Origin: Candidatus Parepulonipiscium sp. PG-Nun2H_MBin03
GTDB lineage: Bacteria; Bacillota; Clostridia; Lachnospirales; Cellulosilyticaceae
Reading direction: 5' to 3'
Length of the DNA: 11,270 nt
NCBI GenBank assembly: GCA_001995005.1
Contig: MDJN01000148.1
Span: forward strand, 1-11,270
The notes beneath the pieces were generated by a model. The model had not been told where the DNA came from and made no database searches. It worked only from the letters and a program-made list of their open reading frames with translations. The translations under genes were made by a program, and so were the position numbers. This document shows positions 5,564-11,270 of this stretch, piece after piece. The stretch's first letter is position 1, and each line of letters opens with the position of its first letter.

Positions 5564-5995
5564 ATGGTTTCAAACCAAATGGATATTAAATTTAAAAGTA
5601 TAAGTTCGAACAATTCTTTTGCAAGAGCCGTAGTCGGTGCTTTTTTAGCCCAATTAGACCCAACGGTAGAACAAATATATGATATAAAAATGGCAGTATC
5701 AGAAGCTGTTACTAATGCTATAATCCATGGTTATAACGAGAATGAGGATAATTGGGTTGAGTTGATTTGCAGATATGAACAAGATGAGACAGGCAGTGAT
5801 GTAGTTATAGAAGTTATAGATACAGGTTGTGGGATTGAAAATTTAGACCAAGCAAGATGTGAGATGTTTTCTTCTACTGCAGAAAGAGCAGGACTGGGGT
5901 TTACAGTTATGGAGGCTGTGGTAGATAAGGTAGATATTATGTCTAAGTTGGGTGAAGGAACGAGAGTTGCTTTACATACTAGATTGACAGCGTAA
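5564..5995 (+). CDS. spoIIAB: Anti-sigma F factor and serine kinase SpoIIAB
   Basis: GHKL-type kinase of 143 residues that holds sigma-F inactive with ATP and phosphorylates SpoIIAA. Seen with the chosen start: FARAVVGAFLAQLDPT (19-34), with Arg21 at the position used to contact the partners; N-box SEAVTNAIIHGY (46-57), with catalytic-base Glu47 and Asn51; G1 box DTGCGI (86-91); and G2 box AGLGFTVM (109-116). The ATG at 5564 gives the family N-terminus and is served by GAGAGG at 5547-5552, about 11 bases away. An in-frame ATG at 5507 inside spoIIAA would add residues with no family match and was rejected. Stop and sigF lie close behind, so the three genes are co-transcribed. Confidence 0.95.
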   Translation: MVSNQMDIKFKSISSNNSFARAVVGAFLAQLDPTVEQIYDIKMAVSEAVTNAIIHGYNENEDNWVELICRYEQDETGSDVVIEVIDTGCGIENLDQARCEMFSSTAERAGLGFTVMEAVVDKVDIMSKLGEGTRVALHTRLTA

Positions 5996-6014
5996 TAGGT
6001 TGGAGGTGGTAAAA

Positions 6015-6758
6015 TTGCAACAGGTAAATGACCCACAAATAGAAAGAGTAAAATTTCTTATCGCTAAGGCTCAAGACGGTGATGAGAGAGCTAAAGAAAC
6101 TTTGGTTGAGCAAAATATTGGCTTGGTATGGAGTCTTGTTAAACGTTTTTCAAACAGAGGATATGACCTTGATGATTTATTTCAGGTGGGCAGTATTGGT
6201 TTGTTAAAGAGTATAGATAAGTTTGACCTAAACTATAATGTAAGATTTTCAACATATGCAGTTCCTATGATTGTAGGGGAGATTAAACGTTTTTTGCGTG
6301 ATGATGGCATGATTAAGGTAAGTAGAAATTTAAAAGATATTGCATATAAGGCAAGGCTTGCTAAGGAAGATTTTATAAAAGAACTTGACCGAGAGCCGAC
6401 CTTAAAAGAAATTGCAACTATACTTGATTTACCAGCTCCAGAAATTGCTGTTGCTTTAGAAGCAAATACAGAGGTAGAGTCGCTAAATGCTGTAATACAT
6501 CATGGTGATGGAAAACCTATTACATTAGAAGATAAAATAGATCAATCACCTAGTGAGCAAAGTAATATTTTAGACAATATATTACTAAATCAACTTATAG
6601 AAAATTTAGCAGAAGTTGAGCGCAGAGTTGTAAATTACAGATATTTTGAAGACTTAACTCAAACAGAAATAGCAAATTTATTAGGAATATCTCAAGTACA
6701 GGTCTCGAGAATTGAAAAAAGGATTTTGCAAAAAATGCGGGGTATGTTAAAAATATAA
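6015..6758 (+). CDS. sigF: Forespore RNA polymerase sigma factor SigF
   Basis: Sigma-70 family factor, 247 residues, that directs the first forespore-specific transcription. Seen: region 2 (about 31-100), with GYDLDDLFQVGSIGLL and the -10-recognising RFSTYAVPMIVGEIKRFLRDDG; region 3 (about 104-180), with a KVSRNLKDIA start; and region 4 (about 196-243), with the helix-turn-helix TQTEIANLLGISQVQVSRIE. The start is TTG at 6015, seven bases after GGAGGT (6002-6007); the TTG at 6000 lies upstream of that site and has none of its own. Sigma-F rather than the related sigma-G is assigned because it directly follows spoIIAA-spoIIAB. It ends just before a bidirectional terminator shared with murA. No spoVA gene follows. 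Confidence 0.96.
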   Translation: MQQVNDPQIERVKFLIAKAQDGDERAKETLVEQNIGLVWSLVKRFSNRGYDLDDLFQVGSIGLLKSIDKFDLNYNVRFSTYAVPMIVGEIKRFLRDDGMIKVSRNLKDIAYKARLAKEDFIKELDREPTLKEIATILDLPAPEIAVALEANTEVESLNAVIHHGDGKPITLEDKIDQSPSEQSNILDNILLNQLIENLAEVERRVVNYRYFEDLTQTEIANLLGISQVQVSRIEKRILQKMRGMLKI

Positions 6759-6768
6759 TATAAAAAGA

Positions 6769-6796
6769 GGCTGATACATAGTTTGGTGTATCAGCC
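6769..6796. terminator. Bidirectional terminator between sigF and murA
   Basis: GGCTGATACA (6769-6778) and TGTATCAGCC (6787-6796) form a perfect 10-bp stem with an 8-base loop. On the plus strand seven T residues follow (6798-6804), serving sigF. On the minus strand five T residues follow (complement of 6762-6766), serving murA. The two genes converge on it. Confidence 0.95.
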
Positions 6797-6809
6797 CTTT
6801 TTTTATTTT

Positions 6810-8063
6810 CTATTTTCTATATATATTGGCACCTAATGCAGATAATTTTGTTTCTACAGTCTCGTAGCCTCGATCTATATACTTTACATTATGAATTACA
6901 GTCTCTCCGCCAGTCGCCCTAAGTCCAGCGATTATCATAGCTGCCCCAGCTCTAAGGTCGGTTGCAATAAGATGAGAAGATTTTAAAGACTCAACTCCTT
7001 CTATTATTGCTCTATTGCCTTCAATGTGAATTTTTGCCCCAGTAGGTTTTAATTCCTCAATATATTGGAATCTATTTTCAAATACGCCTTCTATCATGGT
7101 ACTAACTCCGTTTGCTACAGTTAATAAAACTGCCATCTGTGGCTGCAAATCTGTTGGAAAGCCTGGATATGGCAATGTCTTAACGGTGGTAGCCTTAAAA
7201 TTGATTGGTGCTATTACTCTTAAATAGTCATCTCCCTCAATGACTTCAATCCCCATCTCACGAAATTTAGAACTTAAAGAATCCATATGCTCAGGTATAA
7301 TGTTTTTAACGCATACGTCTCCACCTGTAATTGCAGCAGCTATCATAAATGTGCCGGCTTCAATCTGGTCTGGTACAATGGTATATTTGCCGCCATGTAG
7401 TTTTTCCACACCTTTTATACGAATAACATCAGTTCCAGCACCTTTAATCTCTGCACCCATCATATTTAGATAATTTGCAACGTCGACAATATGAGGTTCT
7501 TTTGCAGAATTTTCAATTACAGTTGTTCCTTCTGCTAGCACAGCTGCTAACATGATATTTATTGTTGCACCTACACTTACTACGTCTAGGTATATTCTTG
7601 TTCCAATTAATCTTTTTGCACTTACCTTTATCACATTGTCTATTACTTCCACATCAGCTCCTAGTGCTTTAAAGCCTTTAATATGTTGATCGATTGGTCG
7701 ACCACCAAAATCGCACCCTCCAGGCATAGCAACTTCAGCATATTTAAATCTGCCTAGTAATGCACCTAGTAGGTAATATGATGCTCTCATCTTACTAACG
7801 CATTCGTCTAATGCGTTATGGTTATATACTGTACTTGCATCTACTTCTAGTGTATGTGTATCTATAAACTTTGTTACCGCTCCTAATGAACACATTGTTT
7901 CATTTAAAATTGATACATCATTTATATTAGGTAAATTCTCTATTACACTTATTCCGTCAACTAAAATCGTTGCAGGCAGTATTGCAACAGCAGCGTTTTT
8001 AGCTCCGTTTATAATTACATCTCCATTTAGGCGTTCTCCACCTCGTATACATAACTTGCTCAA
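6810..8063 (-). CDS. murA: UDP-N-acetylglucosamine 1-carboxyvinyltransferase MurA
   Basis: Transfers enolpyruvate from PEP to UDP-GlcNAc, the first committed step of peptidoglycan synthesis; cytoplasmic. 417 residues, the standard length. Seen (numbering from the chosen start): GAKNAAV with Lys22-Asn23; catalytic, fosfomycin-target Cys117 in PGGCDFGGRPIDQHIKG; Asp305 in PGFPTDLQPQ; and Arg398 in IDRGYE. The start is taken as TTG at 8063-8061, because AGAGGT precedes it by 7 bases and the protein then begins as typical MurA (SKLCIRGGERLNG). The GTG at 8072 overlaps that ribosome-binding site. It follows yycI by 93 bases, with its own promoter at 8125-8152 and no terminator in between, so it may be transcribed both alone and as the end of the wal operon. 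Confidence 0.96.
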   Translation of the reverse strand: MSKLCIRGGERLNGDVIINGAKNAAVAILPATILVDGISVIENLPNINDVSILNETMCSLGAVTKFIDTHTLEVDASTVYNHNALDECVSKMRASYYLLGALLGRFKYAEVAMPGGCDFGGRPIDQHIKGFKALGADVEVIDNVIKVSAKRLIGTRIYLDVVSVGATINIMLAAVLAEGTTVIENSAKEPHIVDVANYLNMMGAEIKGAGTDVIRIKGVEKLHGGKYTIVPDQIEAGTFMIAAAITGGDVCVKNIIPEHMDSLSSKFREMGIEVIEGDDYLRVIAPINFKATTVKTLPYPGFPTDLQPQMAVLLTVANGVSTMIEGVFENRFQYIEELKPTGAKIHIEGNRAIIEGVESLKSSHLIATDLRAGAAMIIAGLRATGGETVIHNVKYIDRGYETVETKLSALGANIYRK

Positions 8064-8124
8064 CCTAAACACCTCTTAATATCTTATTTATTTAAATCAC
8101 CTATTGTGTATTTAGCCAAATTAC

Positions 8125-8152
8125 ATTATACCATTATTTATATAAAATACAA
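8125..8152 (-). promoter_or_regulatory. Extended -10 promoter of murA
   Basis: On the minus strand a perfect TATAAT (8125-8130) is preceded by TGG, giving the extended TGnTATAAT form. The -35 is weak, TTGTAT (8147-8152) at 16 bases or TTTGTA at 17. It would start transcription near 8118, with a leader of about 55 bases. Confidence 0.6.
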
Positions 8153-8156
8153 AGGT

Positions 8157-9047
8157 TTATTTTAACTCATTTGTATAAGCGTTGACATATAATGGAGTAT
8201 TTAAACCTACTATATCAATTTTATATGTCGGATGAGCCTCTTCTTTTAAAAAGAAGGCCCTGTTTATTACGTCTCTTTTATAACCAATGGTAATATCATT
8301 AATGTAAGTTTGATTATTTACAGATTGCTTGATGATTTCTTGTAGATTAAAAAGAACTTGGTCCACCCCATAAATTTCTTTTTGATTTATACTTTCTTCT
8401 TTTACCTCACTCAAAGCCATTGTACTCATAAATACACCGTCATCTGTGATTTGCATATACATATAACTATCAAATATGGGTAAGTTATTGTATATTTCAT
8501 AATATGTTATCAATGCTCCATATGACTCTTTTTTATAAGAAATTTTTACTTTTTTATCCATGATAGTACTATAATAAGCATTAAAATACGCTTTTGCATA
8601 GTCTAGAGCTAAATCTTTTGTTAATGTAGAAGTATAATTTATAGAAATAGAACTATCTGTATAAGCTACTTGATATGTGCTAAACGTCAAAGTTATATTA
8701 TCTTTTTTATATACCCTATGCTTATTGTCATATTCGGCTTGTGAAGAAATTTCGGTTATAGTAACGTCTTGCCTTTTTTCTCCAAATATATTATCTAATA
8801 AAATATCTCTATTTATAGTGGAGATTTTAATAGGAGAAATGGTGATAGATGCAACAGAAGCGTAATTTGTGGGCAAATCACCGACTATATGGATATCATT
8901 TTGTTCTAAGTATGCGGTAATCTGGCTTAACCGTTCGGGGCTTAAACGAAACGATAAAACATATTTATAGTAATTTCCAAATGCTAATATAATATTTAAT
9001 ATTATAAAAATACTGAGTAGATAATTTAATGCTTTATTGTCGTTCAT
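8157..9047 (-). CDS. yycI: YycI-family regulator of the WalK histidine kinase
   Basis: 296-residue protein with a single N-terminal membrane anchor (about 6-28, rich in Leu/Ile/Phe) and an extracytoplasmic beta-rich body. In Bacillus, YycI acts with YycH outside the membrane to restrain WalK activity. Here identification rests on topology, size, a C-terminal half resembling YycI (YYEIYNNLPIFDSYMYMQIT at about 182-201, then a beta strand), and its place directly after yycH and near walK. The ATG follows GGAG, with only 9 bases after the yycH stop, so the two are translated from one message. Sequence identity to the Bacillus protein appears low, as is usual for clostridial members. No catalytic residues are expected. 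Confidence 0.8.
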   Translation of the reverse strand: MNDNKALNYLLSIFIILNIILAFGNYYKYVLSFRLSPERLSQITAYLEQNDIHIVGDLPTNYASVASITISPIKISTINRDILLDNIFGEKRQDVTITEISSQAEYDNKHRVYKKDNITLTFSTYQVAYTDSSISINYTSTLTKDLALDYAKAYFNAYYSTIMDKKVKISYKKESYGALITYYEIYNNLPIFDSYMYMQITDDGVFMSTMALSEVKEESINQKEIYGVDQVLFNLQEIIKQSVNNQTYINDITIGYKRDVINRAFFLKEEAHPTYKIDIVGLNTPLYVNAYTNELK

Positions 9048-9056
9048 TTACTCTCC

Positions 9057-10391
9057 TTATGGGAAATGCCACCTTCCGTTGTATTTTACCCCCCACTTTA
9101 TAGGGATTCCTTTATTAATAGAGCTAAGTTCGTATACCAATTCGACATTTTCAAATTTAGGTTGCTCTACATTTTGGGCTTGAAGCATGCTATACATTTT
9201 ATCAATAGGGACAGAGTACCCTTCTGTAAATTGATATTTAATATAAGAGTATTCTTCTTCTAGGCTATATGTTATCCATTTGCCTTCTATTATATTATGG
9301 TTTTTTACCTTAATTTCTATTGCAGAGTTTATTTCTAGTGCTGTTTGCAAATTTTCATTTAGTATGATAGTATGACCATTTTTTATGATATCTAGGTAAT
9401 ATACATATGCTTCTTGTTCAATTTTTATGTCGCTTACATATAGGCGATTTTTAATAGTCGGATGTATTGAATCTGTTGAATTTATAAAGTCCATCACTAT
9501 ATTATATCCTTCTAGTTTGCTCATAGGCGTAGTAAATGTGTTAGGAGATAGGTTTATATATTGAATTGTACCACGGTTACTGTAGCGTATAAGATTTTTT
9601 TGAGACTCTATAAATTCTATTGTACCACCTAGTAACAAGCTTATTTCTTTCATAATAGGCTTTTCAAAGAAGTGGTCAATATATCTTTCAATATTTTGTA
9701 TATCAAAGTTATCCTGTTGCAACTCATTTTTAAAGATTATATTCGTATAAATTATAGGTAGAGTATTACTAATATTTGCCAAAAAGACATTCCCTTGAAT
9801 AAACTGACTTTTTATATCCTTGATACTAGGTTGATATTTTGTATCATTGGTATTAAATAAAGAATAGATATTTGTAAATTCATATGTCCCATCTTGTAAA
9901 ATAATTTCTATATAGTAATCTTCTAAGTAATTAATAAAATATATATTGTTATCTGCAATATTTGAATCAGATATTTTAATAAATACCGTATTTATTTTAT
10001 AGTTATAGTTAAGGGGAATAGGCTTACCCACTATTTCATCTATAGTCACAGGCAGGCTATACTCGTATATTAGCCCTTGTTGATTAAACAGTTGACTAAT
10101 GTCTTGTGTTTTATATTGTGCATCTGTAAAATCGGTGTAATTTAATAAAGCTTGTTGTAATTCGGCTATGATATCTTCATATTCTTGCTGTTCATTAGGT
10201 ATTAGGTAAGAATGAGTATAGTTTCCTCCCGTGTTAACCCAGATGTTTTTGGGGCTAATAGGGGACAGTGTACTAACTGCAGTTTCTTCAAAAAAAATAT
10301 GGCTAAGAGATCCTCCCAGCCATAAGTGTATAGTTTGAATTATACTAAGCAATATAAAAAAGCTTAGCATGATAGTTTTAAGTTTGAGCAT
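9057..10391 (-). CDS. yycH: YycH-family regulator of the WalK histidine kinase
   Basis: 444 residues, close to the usual YycH length. One N-terminal transmembrane helix (about 7-28) is followed by a large extracytoplasmic region of mixed alpha/beta sequence that ends in the family-like WGVKYNGRWHFP. In Bacillus, YycH and YycI form a membrane-anchored pair that modulates WalK. The assignment here combines topology, length, C-terminal pattern and position between walK and yycI. The start ATG lies only 2 bases after the stop of the upstream small gene, so the genes are probably translationally coupled. Its ribosome-binding site (ATAGGAAAA) is weak and lies inside that upstream gene. No enzymatic motif is visible. 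Confidence 0.78.
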   Translation of the reverse strand: MLKLKTIMLSFFILLSIIQTIHLWLGGSLSHIFFEETAVSTLSPISPKNIWVNTGGNYTHSYLIPNEQQEYEDIIAELQQALLNYTDFTDAQYKTQDISQLFNQQGLIYEYSLPVTIDEIVGKPIPLNYNYKINTVFIKISDSNIADNNIYFINYLEDYYIEIILQDGTYEFTNIYSLFNTNDTKYQPSIKDIKSQFIQGNVFLANISNTLPIIYTNIIFKNELQQDNFDIQNIERYIDHFFEKPIMKEISLLLGGTIEFIESQKNLIRYSNRGTIQYINLSPNTFTTPMSKLEGYNIVMDFINSTDSIHPTIKNRLYVSDIKIEQEAYVYYLDIIKNGHTIILNENLQTALEINSAIEIKVKNHNIIEGKWITYSLEEEYSYIKYQFTEGYSVPIDKMYSMLQAQNVEQPKFENVELVYELSSINKGIPIKWGVKYNGRWHFP

Positions 10392-10393
10392 AT

Positions 10394-10897
10394 TTATTTT
10401 CCTATCATTATAATCTGTATACCAGTGTCTGTTGTCTTCTCAACTAAATTGTCCGGTAAATCACTTGGCGTGCTTACGATGTAGTTTTTAATTTTTAGCT
10501 TATGTTCTTCGGGTTGTCTGTATATATCTACAACAATAACACCTATTTCTTTTTCAATAGTAGTATATTCTAGTACTATTTGATTATCTTTTTCGCCTAG
10601 TTCTATTAGTTGGTTAAAAGTCTGTGTAGCCCCAACTTCGCCTAGTATATATTCTTTGTATAATACTTGTTCTTGTACAACAGAAATGGTGATATTTGTG
10701 CCCACTTTTGCTTCGCCCATTATATTAATATGCTCTTCAAATGTGGTTAAGATATAATCTTCGTCGTAGTCGGTTACGGGGTGAGTAATTCGTACGTATT
10801 CATCATGTGTAAAGTCTATAGATGCATAGGTATCTACTTTGCCTACCAATACCGCTCCAAAAATTATAAGGGTAAAAATATATTGATTTAACTTCAT
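10394..10897 (-). CDS. Small exported beta-sandwich protein of unknown function in the wal operon
   Basis: 167 residues, not assigned to a named family. Seen: a signal peptide (Lys2, hydrophobic 6-18, likely cleavage after Ala25 in the DTYAS stretch), then an Ig-like or glucodextranase-B-like beta-sandwich pattern (about 36-127). That pattern shows RITHPV at the start, GEAKVGTNITISV in the middle, and a TFNQLIELGEKDNQIVLEYTT strand pair. It is followed by a polar tail of about 40 residues. There is no lipobox, SLH or LPxTG. It lies 104 bases after walK and 2 bases before yycH. Its position suggests a role at the outer membrane face with WalK/YycH/YycI, such as ligand sensing, but this is inference. 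The ribosome-binding site AAAGGGGGG lies 8 bases before the ATG. Confidence 0.75.
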   Translation of the reverse strand: MKLNQYIFTLIIFGAVLVGKVDTYASIDFTHDEYVRITHPVTDYDEDYILTTFEEHINIMGEAKVGTNITISVVQEQVLYKEYILGEVGATQTFNQLIELGEKDNQIVLEYTTIEKEIGVIVVDIYRQPEEHKLKIKNYIVSTPSDLPDNLVEKTTDTGIQIIMIGK

Positions 10898-10938
10898 TGT
10901 AGCGTCCCCCCTTTCAATGTTTATATTTATATACTGAT

Positions 10939-10944
10939 ATTATA
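10939..10944 (-). promoter_or_regulatory. Possible -10 element upstream of the small exported gene
   Basis: A perfect TATAAT on the minus strand lies 42 bases before the start codon, inside the 11-base palindrome GATATAATATC (10936-10946). No acceptable -35 is seen at 16-18 bases, so it is at best a weak or activator-dependent internal promoter. Confidence 0.25.
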
Positions 10945-11001
10945 TCGTCTTATTATTACAACTATATTACACACTATTAACTTTTGGCTTACAAATTAAT
11001 A

Positions 11002-11270
11002 TTACATAAAGTCAAGGTCAATTTCTAAGGCTATAAATTTAATTGTGACGATTGTACCAACGCCTAAGGTGCTTTCTATATTAATATGACCACCGTGCAG
11101 CTCCACCATTTCTTTTGCAATGGATAAGCCAAGTCCTGTGCCACCCATTTGGCGTGAGCGTGCCTTGTCCGCACGATAGAAGCGTTCAAATATCCTTTCT
11201 AAATCTTTTTTAGATATTCCCATGCCCGTGTCTTTTACCTTAATTATAATTTTAGTATGTTTTTTTTGCA
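11002..11270 (-). CDS. walK: WalK-type sensor histidine kinase, C-terminal part (runs off the window)
   Basis: The frame is open to the window edge, so only the last 89 complete codons are visible. They cover the end of the HATPase_c domain: G1 box VKDTGMGI, F-box LERIFERFYRADKARSRQ, G2 box GGTGLGLSIAKEMVELHGG, and the closing strands GVGTIVTIKF. In this family the domain binds ATP and phosphorylates the conserved His of the dimerisation domain, passing phosphate to a response regulator (WalR, expected just upstream, outside the window). The WalK assignment rests on the F-box wording and on yycH-yycI lying downstream; a different OmpR-partner kinase is possible but less likely. The tail after the domain is short (FIALEIDLDFM). 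Confidence 0.85.
   Translation of the reverse strand, partial: QKKHTKIIIKVKDTGMGISKKDLERIFERFYRADKARSRQMGGTGLGLSIAKEMVELHGGHINIESTLGVGTIVTIKFIALEIDLDFM

Noticed and set aside
5731..6036. Minus-strand open frame opposite spoIIAB
   Set aside because: It is antisense to conserved GHKL motifs, with no ribosome-binding site or recognisable product.
7240..7473. Short plus-strand open frame opposite murA
   Set aside because: It is antisense to a conserved enzyme gene and has no supporting start signals.

Overview
The window is AT-rich chromosomal DNA from an endospore-forming Firmicute, most likely a clostridium. It carries a complete spoIIAA-spoIIAB-sigF operon, a WalK-YycH-YycI-MurA cluster, strong Shine-Dalgarno sites, several TTG starts and S-layer-homology and collagen-like surface proteins. 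The exact taxon cannot be fixed from sequence alone; Lachnospiraceae-like lineages are a reasonable guess.

Layout. (1) Positions 1-2225: a secreted leucine-rich-repeat protein with an Asp-rich linker and S-layer-homology repeats (208-1995, minus strand). It has a near-consensus promoter with a long leader and its own terminator, and is bracketed by direct copies of a 21-bp intergenic repeat at 62-103 and 2205-2225. (2) 2227-3870, minus: a collagen-like protein with 94 uninterrupted Gly-X-Y triplets and an unfamiliar C-terminal domain. (3) 3993-5034, minus: thioredoxin and the tRNA (guanine-N7) methyltransferase TrmB. (4) 5206-6758, plus: the forespore sigma-F operon (anti-anti-sigma factor, anti-sigma factor/kinase, sigma factor). 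(5) 6810-11270, minus: read in transcription order, the 3' end of a WalK-type histidine kinase, a small exported beta-sandwich protein of unknown function, YycH, YycI and MurA. A bidirectional hairpin at 6769-6796 separates the converging sigF and murA.

How the genes work together. SpoIIAA, SpoIIAB and sigma-F form the partner-switching module that fires early forespore transcription. The wal cluster couples a cell-wall-stress kinase and its membrane-anchored modulators to MurA, the committing enzyme of peptidoglycan synthesis. The left third encodes rapidly evolving, repeat-rich surface proteins in which both the DNA repeats (Asp tract, 81-bp collagen duplication) and the flanking intergenic repeats invite length variation or recombination.

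The core genes are conventional. The points most worth a second look are the 21-bp repeat/hairpin elements around the surface-protein gene, the Cys-bearing collagen protein with an orphan C-terminal domain, the unassigned exported protein inside the wal operon, and the promoter of spoIIA. No intergenic stretch exceeds about 240 bases; the two longest (1-207 and 1996-2226) are described by the terminator, repeat, promoter and leader entries.
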